Source: Clostridiales bacterium
GTDB taxonomy: Bacteria; Bacillota; Clostridia; Lachnospirales; Lachnospiraceae
DNA length: 32,919 bases
NCBI GenBank assembly: GCA_019423835.1
Contig: JAHZAR010000005.1
Span: 31,274-64,192 of the forward strand
Direction: 5' to 3'
Under the pieces are notes generated by a model. That model was given only the letters and a program-made list of their open reading frames with translations. It ran no database searches and had not been told where the DNA came from. Numbering within the stretch: position 1 is the stretch's first letter; the number at the start of each line of letters is the position of its first letter. The translations under genes were made by a program, and so were the position numbers. Positions 7,240 to 16,003 of the stretch are shown here, one piece after another.

Positions 7240-9075
7240 ATGAGAAAGTTCAGACGCAGAGCAGCCCTTGCAATGGCCGGATGGATGGCAGTATCCGCAC
7301 TGAGCGGCTGCACAGGATCTCAGAGCACGGAGACGGAGACGGTGAAGGCGGAAGCAGCAGCGCCTGCAGAAGATGAGGCAGAAAGCCAGGAGGCGGAAGA
7401 CACGAAGACAGCTGTCGTATCAGACGGAGAGGGATGGCAGCTCTGGGATGAGAGCGGAAACCTGACCTTAGAAGGAAGGGACGCCACAGGAACCACAGCT
7501 GTTGTGGCATCTGGAAAGTATGAGGCATCAAAGGCAGGTATTGATATTTTAAAGGAGGGCGGAAACGCCGTTGACGCAGCGGTTGCTGTTTCCTTTGCCC
7601 TGGGCGTAACAGAGCCCAACTCTTCGGGAATCGGCGGAGGCGGATTTATGACTCTCCACAGCGAGGACGGGGATACCATCTTCGTAAACTTTCGCGAGAA
7701 GGCTCCGGGGGCAGCGACACCTGACATGTGGCAGACAGACGCAGAGGGGAATGTCATCGGAAACCAGAAGAGTATCGGAGGAAAGAGCGTCGGCGTTCCC
7801 GGAAATGTACGCGGCATGGAGTACATCTTTAATGAGTACGGCTCCGGAAACGTGACATGGGAGCAGGTGCTCGAGCCGGCCATTGAGCTTGCTGAGGACG
7901 GCTACATTGTCACACCGACACTCTATAACGATATGTTCAGCTCCTATGACGCCATGGTAAATTATCAGGAGTTCGGAAAGGTATACTTAAACGACATGGG
8001 GCTCAACTACCAGGTGGGCGAAACATTTAAGAACCCGGATCTGGCCAAGACCTTAAAGCAGATCGCAGAGAACGGCGCAGACGCTTTCTACACAGGCCCT
8101 ATGGCGCAGAAAATTGTGGATACAGTGAATAAGTACGGCGGCGTAATGACGATGGAAGACCTTGCAAACTACCAGGTAGAGGTGATGGAGCCGGCAAAGG
8201 GAACCTACAGAGGCTATCAGATCCTGTCTTCCCCGCTTCCGTCCTCCGGCGGCGCTCATGTGATCGAAGCCTTAAACATTATGGAGAATTTTGACATCGG
8301 AGAGATGGGCTTCGGTTCTCTGGAAAATCTCCACGTGATGACAGAGGCCTTCAAGATGTGCTTCCACGACAGAGAAGAGTTCATGGGAGATCCGAACTAT
8401 GTAGACGTTCCGATTAACGGAATCATGTCCAAAGAGAGAGCAGCAGCCCTGGCCGCAGAGATCACTCCTGGAACAGCCGTTCAGTACGAGCAGATCAGCC
8501 CATGGCAGTATGAGCACGAGGATACCACGCATTTCTCCGTAGCAGATGCCAACGGAAACATGGTATCTGTAACACAGACTGTCAACGGAATTTTCGGCTC
8601 CAAGCTGATTCCAGACGGATATGGATTCATCCTGAACAACGAGATGGATGACTTCTCTGCTGACCCGGAGTCACCAAATGCCATCGCGCCGAACAAGGTT
8701 CCGTTAAGCTCTATGAGTCCGACCGTCGTTCTGAAGGAAGACGGCACACCGTTCATGGTACTCGGCTCTCCGGGAGCGACAAAGATTATCACAACCGTAA
8801 CACAGGTGATCAGCAACGTCATCGACCATGGCATGACTATGCAGGAGGCTATCAATGCCCCAAGGCTTTACAACAGCGCCACAGGTTCCATTCTTCACGA
8901 GACAAGGTTTGACCAGGCAGCCATCGACGGGCTGGCAGCTCTCGGAAATGAGATGGAAGCCTCCGACGATTACAACAGAACCTTCGGTTCTGTCAATGCA
9001 GTGATGTACTCTGAGGACGGAACACTCCTCGGCGGTGCTGACCCGAGAAGAGACGGAAAGGCCCTGGGATATTAA
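7240..9075 (+). CDS. ggt: Secreted gamma-glutamyltransferase lipoprotein
   Basis: This 611-residue N-terminal-nucleophile hydrolase cleaves or transfers gamma-glutamyl groups (glutathione, gamma-glutamyl peptides, PGA). A lipoprotein signal ends in LSGC with C24, so it is anchored outside the membrane. The self-processing site is at T429 in DTTHFSVADANGN, so the proprotein should split into chains of about 400 and 180 residues. FREKAP supplies the substrate-binding arginine, LSSMSPT the serine pair, and GSPGAT replaces the usual GSPGG. The start follows GAGGAAGAGGA. It is divergent from pgsBCW, so PGA is an attractive substrate: CapD of Bacillus anthracis is a GGT-family enzyme acting on PGA. 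Glutathione breakdown is the alternative. A terminator follows at 9156-9197. Confidence 0.95.
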   Translation: MRKFRRRAALAMAGWMAVSALSGCTGSQSTETETVKAEAAAPAEDEAESQEAEDTKTAVVSDGEGWQLWDESGNLTLEGRDATGTTAVVASGKYEASKAGIDILKEGGNAVDAAVAVSFALGVTEPNSSGIGGGGFMTLHSEDGDTIFVNFREKAPGAATPDMWQTDAEGNVIGNQKSIGGKSVGVPGNVRGMEYIFNEYGSGNVTWEQVLEPAIELAEDGYIVTPTLYNDMFSSYDAMVNYQEFGKVYLNDMGLNYQVGETFKNPDLAKTLKQIAENGADAFYTGPMAQKIVDTVNKYGGVMTMEDLANYQVEVMEPAKGTYRGYQILSSPLPSSGGAHVIEALNIMENFDIGEMGFGSLENLHVMTEAFKMCFHDREEFMGDPNYVDVPINGIMSKERAAALAAEITPGTAVQYEQISPWQYEHEDTTHFSVADANGNMVSVTQTVNGIFGSKLIPDGYGFILNNEMDDFSADPESPNAIAPNKVPLSSMSPTVVLKEDGTPFMVLGSPGATKIITTVTQVISNVIDHGMTMQEAINAPRLYNSATGSILHETRFDQAAIDGLAALGNEMEASDDYNRTFGSVNAVMYSEDGTLLGGADPRRDGKALGY

Positions 9076-9155
9076 CTGTAACTAAGCCATAACCAGATAA
9101 ACCATTTGAATAAAAGAGGAACAGAGCTTTTAAGCTCAGACCCGGGCCAGGAGAT

Positions 9156-9197
9156 AGGGCCGGAAAGAAACTCTTCACCATCTGTCCGGCCCTTTTT
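9156..9197 (+). terminator. Intrinsic terminator after ggt
   Basis: AGGGCCGG (9156-9163) pairs with CCGGCCCT (9186-9193) and runs into a T stretch to 9197. The 22-nt loop is long, so some readthrough into the next gene is possible; no clear promoter is seen between it and 9263. Confidence 0.7.
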
Positions 9198-9262
9198 CCT
9201 CAGAATAAAGTGAAGCAATAAAATAAAGCAATGAAATGAAACAAGGAAAAGGAGAGAAAATC

Positions 9263-9928
9263 ATGAGAAAACAGTTAGCAGCAGCAGGATTATGCCTTGG
9301 CATGGCAGCAGCAGCCCTTACAGCATGCGGATCCGGAAACAGCGCTCAGGCGACACAGGCTCCGGCCCAGACACAGGCGGCCCCAGGAGCTGAGGCAGAA
9401 GGCGGCAGCCAGGCAGCAGGCGCAGTGGATATTTCTGAGGCAGCAGCCATCGCTGAGACACCGGTTCTTCTGACAAGCGTGGGACAGAGTGCAGACGTAA
9501 ACGTAGTCCAGACTCTGATGACTAAGGCAGGAATTGAAAGTGATCTCAATGCAACTGTGACAGCTGACGGCGTGAACGGCTATAAGACACTGGTATTAGC
9601 TATCGGAGGAAGCTCCAAGGGACTGGGCGCAGCAGGCGTTGACGAAGAGCAGGAGCTTGAGAGAGTAAATGCTGTAATCGCAAAAGCACAGGAGGAGGGC
9701 CTTACCATCGTTTCTCTGCACATCGGCGGAAGTGCAAGACGGGGAACTCTGTCCGATAAGTTCATTCCGGATGCATTAAATGCAGCGGACGCAGCAATCA
9801 TCGTGACTGAGGGAGACAGCGACGGCTTAATGGCCGGAATCGTGGAAGGCAATGGAACGCCAGCCGCCTTCATCGGCAACCAGGTAGACGCAATCGCGCC
9901 GCTGCAGACCATTTTCGGCGTACAGTAG
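9263..9928 (+). CDS. DUF6305-like secreted lipoprotein
   Basis: This 221-residue protein has a lipoprotein signal ending in LTAC (C22) and a low-complexity Ala/Gln/Thr linker to about residue 55. A compact alpha/beta domain follows, with PVLLTSVGQSADVN, TLVLAIGGSSKGLG, IVSLHIGGSARRG and AAIIVTEGDSDG. From memory this matches the uncharacterised DUF6305 family. The ATG at 9263 follows AAAGGAGAG; an earlier ATG at 9236 lacks a ribosome site and would spoil the signal peptide. It lies 78 nt before a TRAP-like permease, in the position where a substrate-binding protein would be expected. A role as an unusual binding lipoprotein is therefore inferred, not shown. Confidence 0.75.
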   Translation: MRKQLAAAGLCLGMAAAALTACGSGNSAQATQAPAQTQAAPGAEAEGGSQAAGAVDISEAAAIAETPVLLTSVGQSADVNVVQTLMTKAGIESDLNATVTADGVNGYKTLVLAIGGSSKGLGAAGVDEEQELERVNAVIAKAQEEGLTIVSLHIGGSARRGTLSDKFIPDALNAADAAIIVTEGDSDGLMAGIVEGNGTPAAFIGNQVDAIAPLQTIFGVQ

Positions 9929-10006
9929 CAGGAAGGTCCCGGGGGAAGTTAGTGCCGCCTGTCTTCGGGCGGCCTTCCCGGCAGGGGGGAAGAAAGGAGT
10001 AAGAAA

Positions 10007-11275
10007 GTGACACACGAACTGATTATTTTTATTGTAATGGTCGGAGTTTTCATGCTGGGCTGCTTTTTAGCGAAGCTGCCGGTAGGCGTGTCCATGATGC
10101 TCTCCGCCATCGCGGGGGCCCTGGTGGGAGGGGTAGGGGTTCCAATCCGGCATCTGGTAGAGGGACCGTTCTCCTACATTGACACCATTCTCACCATTGC
10201 GACAGCCATGGTATTTATGAAGGTTGTGGAAAAGTCAGGAGCTCTGGAAGCTCTGAGCGCAGTTATTATAAAGAAGTTTCACAGGCATCCGGCCATTCTT
10301 TTAATACTCATTATGCTGATTATCATGTTCCCCGGAATGATCACCGGTTCCTCCACAGCGGCAGTTCTCTCTGCAGGAAGCATTATGGCTCCGGTTCTGA
10401 TCCTGATGGGAATTGAGCCTGTGTCGGCGGCGGCATTCATCGCCATGGGCGGCCTTATGGGTATGGTGGCTCCGCCGGTAAACCTGCCGGCCATGATTAT
10501 CGGCGGCGGCATCGATGTCCCCTTCGTGGGCTTCGGCCTTCCGCTGGTACTTTTAACCTTTCCGATTGCGATCTTCTCCGCACTCTATTTTGGACTTTCC
10601 AGGGCCCGCAATATGAAGTACGAGGAGATTGAACCTCACTTAAACCATGAGATTGGAAAGCAGTATGGGTTTAAGATCTACCTGTCCATCATCGTTCTCG
10701 TGGTTCTTATGGTGCTGACGAAGGTATTCAAGGTAATTCCTGATATTGGAATGTCCTTAATGTTCTTAATCAGTGCGGCAGTAGGACTGTTCACAGGAAA
10801 AAAAGTAAAGGTTGCCGAGACGATTCAGGAGGCAATTCACAGCTCCATCCCGGTTATGGGAATCCTTATGGGCGTTGGTATGTTCGTGCAGATCATGACT
10901 CTGACCGGCGTGAGAGGGCTTATCGTGATTGCCTGCTTAAGCATCCCTGCCAGCATCCTGGTTCTGGCGGCAGGCGTCAGCATCCCTCTGTTCGGAGCGG
11001 TATCCTCCTTCGGAGCAGCTTCCGTTCTGGGCGTGCCCTTTGCCCTTGCGTTCCTCAATAATGATACCGTGTACACCATCGCAGCGCTTTCCTTTATCGC
11101 TTCCCTGGGAGATATGATGCCTCCTACCGCTCTGGCAGGTATGTTTGCAGCTCAGGTGACAGAGGTTCCGGATTACGTCAAGGTATTAAAGCGCTGTCTG
11201 GTTCCCATGGGCATTATGCTTGTGTACGGTATGCTGTTTATCGTATTTTCCAATCAGATTTCCGCAATATTCTAA
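10007..11275 (+). CDS. TRAP-type large permease-like transporter (DctM / ion-transporter superfamily)
   Basis: This 422-residue protein has about 11-12 hydrophobic segments and a length typical of TRAP large (M) subunits. Family-like loops include FPGMITGSSTAAVLSAGSI in the first half and SLGDMMPPTALAGMF in the second, the two pseudo-symmetric halves of this superfamily. The GTG start at 10007 follows AAAGGAG by 7 nt. No DctP-type binding protein or DctQ small subunit is encoded nearby. Instead a DUF6305-like lipoprotein precedes it and a 53-residue membrane protein follows 9 nt later. The substrate is unknown; a glutamyl or N-acyl-amino-acid product is inferred from ggt and the downstream hydrolase. 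Confidence 0.82.
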   Translation: MTHELIIFIVMVGVFMLGCFLAKLPVGVSMMLSAIAGALVGGVGVPIRHLVEGPFSYIDTILTIATAMVFMKVVEKSGALEALSAVIIKKFHRHPAILLILIMLIIMFPGMITGSSTAAVLSAGSIMAPVLILMGIEPVSAAAFIAMGGLMGMVAPPVNLPAMIIGGGIDVPFVGFGLPLVLLTFPIAIFSALYFGLSRARNMKYEEIEPHLNHEIGKQYGFKIYLSIIVLVVLMVLTKVFKVIPDIGMSLMFLISAAVGLFTGKKVKVAETIQEAIHSSIPVMGILMGVGMFVQIMTLTGVRGLIVIACLSIPASILVLAAGVSIPLFGAVSSFGAASVLGVPFALAFLNNDTVYTIAALSFIASLGDMMPPTALAGMFAAQVTEVPDYVKVLKRCLVPMGIMLVYGMLFIVFSNQISAIF

Positions 11276-11284
11276 GGAGGGGGT

Positions 11285-11446
11285 ATGGACATGGATATGA
11301 TTATAACCTTACTTTACAGAGCAGTGGCGCTGCTGTTTTTTGTGTTTGCCGGGGTTGAGCTGGTGAAGGAGGACAAGCCTTCCATGAAGATCAACGCCTG
11401 CATGGTAATGGTACCTCTTCTGCTGCGCGTTCTGATGATTAAATAG
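11285..11446 (+). CDS. Small (53-residue) membrane protein in the TRAP-like operon
   Basis: The frame encodes 53 residues from ATG 11285, preceded by AAGGAGGGGG; ATG 11291 is an alternative start. It shows two hydrophobic stretches, LLYRAVALLFFVFAG and CMVMVPLLLRVLMI, separated by the charged VELVKEDKPSMK. It lies 9 nt after the large permease and 12 nt before the hydrolase, in the same direction and with a good ribosome site, which supports a real gene. I do not recognise a family. It could be a minimal stand-in for the TRAP small subunit, which is normally about 160 residues with four helices. Confidence 0.7.
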   Translation: MDMDMIITLLYRAVALLFFVFAGVELVKEDKPSMKINACMVMVPLLLRVLMIK

Positions 11447-11458
11447 GGGGGGCTAGTG

Positions 11459-12610
11459 ATGGAAGTATTGAAGAAGTATAAACATGCGGTGACGGCGGTG
11501 TGCGCCATCGCCAGCCTGGCAGTAGCCTTTGTGGCCGGAAAGGATTTCTACGATTTCCGCCATTACGAGGAGCAGATTATTCCGGGGCCGGGCGTGACGG
11601 ACACCTTCATGCTCAGCGATTACAATGAAAACCTGAAGGGAACCTTCGGAGATACGAAGGTTTACGTGATGCAGGGAAAGAAGGAGGGGGGGTCTCTCCT
11701 GGTTCTTGGAGGAACCCATCCCAACGAGCCGTCGGGCCATATGGCGGCAATTACCATGATTGAGAGCGGGCAGGTGGAGGCGGGAACCGTCTACGTGATT
11801 CCGAGAACCGACAACAGCGCATTCACGCACAACGATCCGCAGGAAGGATCGCCGCATTTTTACCACATTGAGACGGCCAGCGGAACAAGAGAGTTCGTGT
11901 ATGGCTCCCGAGCCACAAACCCGTTAGACCAGTGGCCGGATCCGGATATCTACACCCATAAGTCTTCCGGACAGAACCTGTCGGGAAGCGAGCTTAGAAA
12001 TATCAACCGCGCATATCCGGGCGTCAAGGACGGAACGCTGACGGAGCAGGCCGCCTATGCAGTGACGAACATGATCAATGAGCTGGACATTGACATGGAG
12101 ATCGACCTTCACGAGGCCTCTCCGGAGTATCCGACTGTAAATGCCACAGTAGCTCATGAGAGAGCGACAGCAATGGCATCCATGGGAGTTCTGGAACTGC
12201 AGCTGGCAGGTGTGCCCATGTCCCTGGAGCCGTCTCCGGTAAACCTTCACGGTCTGACCCACAGAGAGCTGGGCGATTACACAAATACTCTGGCTCTTCT
12301 GATGGAAACCGGAAATCCGGCTCAGGGCCGTCTTCACGGAAAGATCGACGAGAATCTGATCCTCACCGGAGAGGACAAGTGCTATGAGAAGGCAGAACAG
12401 TTAGGATATCTGTATGTGCCCTACCCGGACAAAAAAACATCCCTGACTCTGGAACTGAGAGTGGGACGCCATATTCAGTCTATTACAGAGTACATGAAGG
12501 CATTTACAGACATGTACGGGGCAGAGAAGGGAGAGCTGGTTATAACAGGACTCCCGACGTATGAGGAGCTGACCACCGGCGGACATAAGCTGGGCGAGTG
12601 GCTGAACTAA
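11459..12610 (+). CDS. Membrane-anchored aspartoacylase / succinylglutamate desuccinylase-like zinc hydrolase
   Basis: This 383-residue protein belongs to the M14-like aspartoacylase/AstE superfamily, which cleaves N-acyl-amino acids or terminal amides. An N-terminal hydrophobic segment (about 10-28) should place the enzyme outside the membrane. The zinc site is visible: GGTHPNEPSG gives H87 and E90, and DLHEA gives H218. A GDYTNTLALLMETGNP segment and TLELRVGRH complete the expected core. ATG 11459 is preferred to GTG 11456; both follow a G-rich ribosome site. It is the last gene of the operon, before the terminator at 12621-12677. It probably trims an extracellular substrate for the permease upstream (inferred). 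Confidence 0.82.
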   Translation: MEVLKKYKHAVTAVCAIASLAVAFVAGKDFYDFRHYEEQIIPGPGVTDTFMLSDYNENLKGTFGDTKVYVMQGKKEGGSLLVLGGTHPNEPSGHMAAITMIESGQVEAGTVYVIPRTDNSAFTHNDPQEGSPHFYHIETASGTREFVYGSRATNPLDQWPDPDIYTHKSSGQNLSGSELRNINRAYPGVKDGTLTEQAAYAVTNMINELDIDMEIDLHEASPEYPTVNATVAHERATAMASMGVLELQLAGVPMSLEPSPVNLHGLTHRELGDYTNTLALLMETGNPAQGRLHGKIDENLILTGEDKCYEKAEQLGYLYVPYPDKKTSLTLELRVGRHIQSITEYMKAFTDMYGAEKGELVITGLPTYEELTTGGHKLGEWLN

Positions 12611-12620
12611 ATAGGACATA

Positions 12621-12677
12621 AGAAAAAAGGTAATTTTTTTGTTTTAACGATCGTCACAAAAAAATTACCTTTTTTCT
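12621..12677. terminator. Bidirectional intrinsic terminator
   Basis: A perfect 22-bp A/T-rich stem (12621-12642 with 12656-12677) has a 13-nt loop containing ACGATCGT. T-rich ends in both directions suit the convergent genes at 11459-12610 and 12693-14225. Confidence 0.85.
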
Positions 12678-12692
12678 GTCCTTGCGAGACCT

Positions 12693-14225
12693 CTATCTCT
12701 CTTCCTCTCCGTACAGAAGAACGCTGTCGTAAAATTCTGACTTCCTATTGAGCTGGGAGATGACCTCCTCCTGTCCGAACTCATCTACGATGGTGCCGCG
12801 CTCAGAAAACAGGTTTGTGCCCAGTCCCAGACGGTCGCCCTCGATTTCCACTCCCATGGCAGCCAGCGTCGTAGGAAAGAGATCCATGGTGCAGGCTGTG
12901 TGATTCCTGTCAGCGGGAGCGGCGGCCGGATTGATAAAGCAGTAGTACACCCCTCTGTCATAGGAATCGTCGTCGGGGGCGTAGCCGGAAACCATGGTGG
13001 CGTGATCGCCGGAGATAACAACGGTGGTGTTTTCATACCAGGGCTGCTCCATGATCCACTGGACAAACTGTACGGTCTGGCGGCTGGAACAGTGAAGGAC
13101 ATTGCTGTACTGGTCTTCAAACTCATCATCGCAGAGACGGCATACATAGCCGTTGGGATTGTGGGTATCCACCGTCAGCATGGTAAAGTTAAAAGGCTGT
13201 GAACCGGCGGCAAGTTCCAAGAGCTCCTCTTTCGCATATTCAAAGAGCTTTTCATCCTCCACTCCCCACCAGCCGATATCATAGTCGTCGGGAACCTTGT
13301 CAAGCCGCTTGGCAGTGCCGAAGTCCCAGATTTCATAGCTGCCGTGATCCTTAAAATACTGATCCCTCCCGGCAAAGCTGGCGTAGGAGCCCACCATCAG
13401 CATGTTCCGGTAGCCGGCATCCTCCAGCACCTCCCCCAGGGTGACTGCCCCGGGAAGGAAGGAGCCGTATTTGCTCATGGAATTTTTCTCCACGGGAATC
13501 TTCAGGGGAAGTCCCGAGGTCTGGGCAACCATGGCGGCGATGGTCCAGGTGGAGGTCAGAGGAAGGATACCCTGGCTGCCGTCCGGGCCGAGCTGAAAGG
13601 TTACATTCTGTTTTGCCAGTTCAGTCAGCTCCGGTATGGCATTTTCTTCCATGTTTCCGCCGTTTTCTCTGTCCTCGAAGGTCTTTTCCATGGATTCCAG
13701 ATAAATGTAGACGAGATTTCGCTTCTTTTCCGGGAAGGACAGCAGGGAGGATTCCGGTTTTACATACTGCTCCTCGATAAAGGAGCTCTTGTGAAACTGG
13801 TTGTAGACGTAATCCCCGATATTCAGCATGCTGTCTGTGCCGGCAGCCATGAATACGAGACCAAACACGAGCAGCAGTGCCATGGCCCTGGAAAAGGTCC
13901 GGTCAGTCAGCTCCAGAAGCCACCGCCTGCGTCCGAAACGGATGTCCAGGCAGGTGTAGGTTTTTTTGCGGCGCAGATACAGGCAGCACCTTCCGAATAC
14001 GGCGGCAGCGATGACAAACACCGCCAGGGCCGGGAGCAGAGCGGTTTTCAGATAGCTGAATATGTACCCTGTGTTGACTCCGTCCAGGGGAACATTCAGA
14101 TGGAATACAATCTCCTCCATGCTGATGCTGCCGTAGGTTCTCACTGCCCACCAGGCGGAAAAGTAGCACAGGAGGGTGAAAAAGCACAGGAAGGACAGGC
14201 TCAGTTTTTTAGCTCTCACTCTCAT
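12693..14225 (-). CDS. LtaS/MdoB-family phosphoglycerol transferase (sulfatase fold)
   Basis: This 510-residue membrane enzyme has about three to four N-terminal helices within residues 8-135. An extracellular alkaline-phosphatase-like domain follows. Catalytic landmarks are NLVYIYLESMEKTF (metal-binding Glu), PLTSTWTIAAMVAQTSG (nucleophile Thr), TVDTHNPNG and SGDHATM (metal-binding Asp/His). Enzymes of this family move phosphoglycerol from phosphatidylglycerol to lipoteichoic acid or glycans. The domain looks nearer to MdoB-like transferases than to five-helix LtaS. The ATG at 14225 follows GAGGGTG. It overlaps the upstream small membrane gene by 17 nt, so the two are translationally coupled. 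Confidence 0.88.
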   Translation of the reverse strand: MRVRAKKLSLSFLCFFTLLCYFSAWWAVRTYGSISMEEIVFHLNVPLDGVNTGYIFSYLKTALLPALAVFVIAAAVFGRCCLYLRRKKTYTCLDIRFGRRRWLLELTDRTFSRAMALLLVFGLVFMAAGTDSMLNIGDYVYNQFHKSSFIEEQYVKPESSLLSFPEKKRNLVYIYLESMEKTFEDRENGGNMEENAIPELTELAKQNVTFQLGPDGSQGILPLTSTWTIAAMVAQTSGLPLKIPVEKNSMSKYGSFLPGAVTLGEVLEDAGYRNMLMVGSYASFAGRDQYFKDHGSYEIWDFGTAKRLDKVPDDYDIGWWGVEDEKLFEYAKEELLELAAGSQPFNFTMLTVDTHNPNGYVCRLCDDEFEDQYSNVLHCSSRQTVQFVQWIMEQPWYENTTVVISGDHATMVSGYAPDDDSYDRGVYYCFINPAAAPADRNHTACTMDLFPTTLAAMGVEIEGDRLGLGTNLFSERGTIVDEFGQEEVISQLNRKSEFYDSVLLYGEEER

Positions 14226-14592
14226 CTTTATTCACCCTCTTCTTCTGTTCTATGCTGATGCTCAAATTAAAGGATACAACCTTGGCGGCCACGGCCAGGA
14301 CAATGGCGGTTATGCAGGCCGTTATCAGATAGCGGACAGACAGAATATTGTCGCCGAAGCGCCCGCCGGAAGCCATCCGGTTAATGGGAATAAAGGTGGA
14401 GCCCACGGCCATGGCCACGGCGTTTACCACCCCTGTAAAGGCAAGATACTTGAGCAGAAGGTTTACCAGCCACTCCGGGCTTCCCTCACGCCTTCTGTTT
14501 TCGCAGACAAAAGCCGCCCGCTTGAACTCCATCCGTTCATAGATGAGAAGAGCAAGGGCGGGCGGACAGAACAGATAAATAAATGAAAACAC
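14209..14592 (-). CDS. Small membrane protein coupled to the phosphoglycerol transferase
   Basis: This 127-residue protein begins with GTG at 14592, chosen because GGAGG stands 7 nt upstream. It has hydrophobic segments near residues 2-18, 44-65 and 83-106 and a charged C-terminal tail. The C-terminus overlaps the transferase start by 17 nt. I recognise no named family. The tight coupling suggests a partner in the same cell-envelope polymer step, but this is inference. Confidence 0.75.
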   Translation of the reverse strand: MFSFIYLFCPPALALLIYERMEFKRAAFVCENRRREGSPEWLVNLLLKYLAFTGVVNAVAMAVGSTFIPINRMASGGRFGDNILSVRYLITACITAIVLAVAAKVVSFNLSISIEQKKRVNKDESES

Positions 14593-14680
14593 TTCAATTC
14601 CTCCATTTTACCGTCGTTTTACTCTGATTTGACATAATACGACATGATTATAGCGGAAAATGAAGGGTTTATCAATGGAG

Positions 14681-14715
14681 AAAACAGGGGAAAGCAGAGG
14701 TTTTTCACCTGTTTT
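14681..14715 (-). terminator. Possible terminator of the biotin operon
   Basis: AAAACAGG (14681-14688) pairs with CCTGTTTT (14708-14715), directly beyond the bioA stop on the minus strand. The stem is short and A/T-rich and lacks a long T tail, so the call is weak. Confidence 0.4.
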
Positions 14716-15912
14716 TCAGCGGAATCGGGAAAACCACTCCTTCATTGTGTCAAAAATCTGTATCAACTGGGAATCTTCTATGATATAGGGCACCATTGTA
14801 TACATATAGCGGAGGAACGGTCGGCTGAATACTCCGTGCTGATACGCGAATTCCTGAAAGCCGTCAAGGACGTCCGGGGAGATGGTCTCCACACAGGTAC
14901 AGCCCCCCATGATCCGGATTTCGCGAATCAGAGGGGAGGATAAGTCCTTGAGCTCTCTTCTGGATACTTCCTCAATATGGGCAATCTTCTCCATATAGTT
15001 TCCTGATTCAAACAGTTCTATGGAGGCTAAAGCCGCGCGGCAGGCGAGGGCATTCCCCATAAAGGTGGGCCCGTGCATCAGCGCCAGAGCCGGATCATCC
15101 CCATAAAAGCCCTGGTATACTTTTGTGCCGGCCACGGTGACGGCATGGCCGATATAGCCTCCGGTGAGAGCTTTTCCCAGAACCAGGATGTCGGGGCAGA
15201 CCAGATCAGATACAAACCGATGTCCGGTCCGTCCAAATCCGGTGGCCACCTCGTCAAAAATGAGGAGTACCCCATACGCATCACAGAGCTCCCGGGCCTT
15301 TTTCAGGAAGGAGAGATCGTACATTCTCATCCCGCCTGCCCCCTGCAGAAGCGGCTCCACGATAAAGCAGTAAAGTTCCCTGTGGAAGCGGAGGAAGGCA
15401 TCCTCCAGGTCCTGGATTCTGGTAGGGATATGGATGACGTTTTCTTTCTTTTTAAATGCGAAGTGGTAATCCTCATCGTCGCCGACCTCCATGGCCTTAA
15501 AGGTATCACCGTGGTAGGAGTGAGTCAGGGAGAGAACCTTCGTCCGTCCTTCCTCTCCTTTATTTACATAATACTGAAAAGCCATTTTCAGCGCCACCTC
15601 CACTCCCACACTGCCGGAGTCGGAAAAGAAACAGTAGTTCAGGTCTCCGGGAAGCCAATGGCGGAGTCTGGCGGCAAGCTGCTCTGCCGGTTCGTGAGTC
15701 AGACCTCCCAGCATCACATGAGAAAAATGGTCAGCCTGAGATTTAATGGCCTCCGTGAGAACCGGATGCTTATAGCCGTGTATTACGCTCCACCAGGAAG
15801 ATACCGAGTCAATTAAGCAGGTATCCTCTGTATAGAGACAGACACCTTCGGCATCGACGATGGAATAGGGCGGTTTCATGGTTTTCATCTGCTGATATGG
15901 ATACCAGATCAT
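14716..15912 (-). CDS. bioA: Adenosylmethionine-8-amino-7-oxononanoate aminotransferase
   Basis: This 398-residue PLP enzyme makes 7,8-diaminopelargonate from KAPA, using S-adenosylmethionine as amino donor. BioA landmarks are SSWWSVIHGYKHP near the N-terminus, FFSDSGSVGVEVALKMA, SYHGDTFKAM, IFDEVATGFGRTG (PLP-binding Asp) and VLGKALTGGY (Schiff-base Lys). MHGPTFMGNALACRAA closes the class-III fold. GGAGG precedes the ATG at 15912. It is the last gene of bioY-bioB-bioD-bioA, 91 nt after bioD. Confidence 0.95.
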   Translation of the reverse strand: MIWYPYQQMKTMKPPYSIVDAEGVCLYTEDTCLIDSVSSWWSVIHGYKHPVLTEAIKSQADHFSHVMLGGLTHEPAEQLAARLRHWLPGDLNYCFFSDSGSVGVEVALKMAFQYYVNKGEEGRTKVLSLTHSYHGDTFKAMEVGDDEDYHFAFKKKENVIHIPTRIQDLEDAFLRFHRELYCFIVEPLLQGAGGMRMYDLSFLKKARELCDAYGVLLIFDEVATGFGRTGHRFVSDLVCPDILVLGKALTGGYIGHAVTVAGTKVYQGFYGDDPALALMHGPTFMGNALACRAALASIELFESGNYMEKIAHIEEVSRRELKDLSSPLIREIRIMGGCTCVETISPDVLDGFQEFAYQHGVFSRPFLRYMYTMVPYIIEDSQLIQIFDTMKEWFSRFR

Positions 15913-16003
15913 GATATTTCCTCCTTATCTGAAACATCTAAAAGACTGTAAATCAGTGGTATGGAACACAGAGCGGGCAGCGGCAGGATGACTCTGCAAG
16001 AGA

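Noticed and set aside
9954..9973. GCCGCC/GGCGGC hairpin before the TRAP-like permease
   Set aside because: No T run follows, so it is not a terminator; it may be incidental or a weak processing or attenuation structure.
12612..12621. TAGGACATAA also present in the palindrome at 25944
   Set aside because: Here it is part of a terminator stem region between convergent genes; a 10-base match alone is likely chance in A/T-rich sequence.
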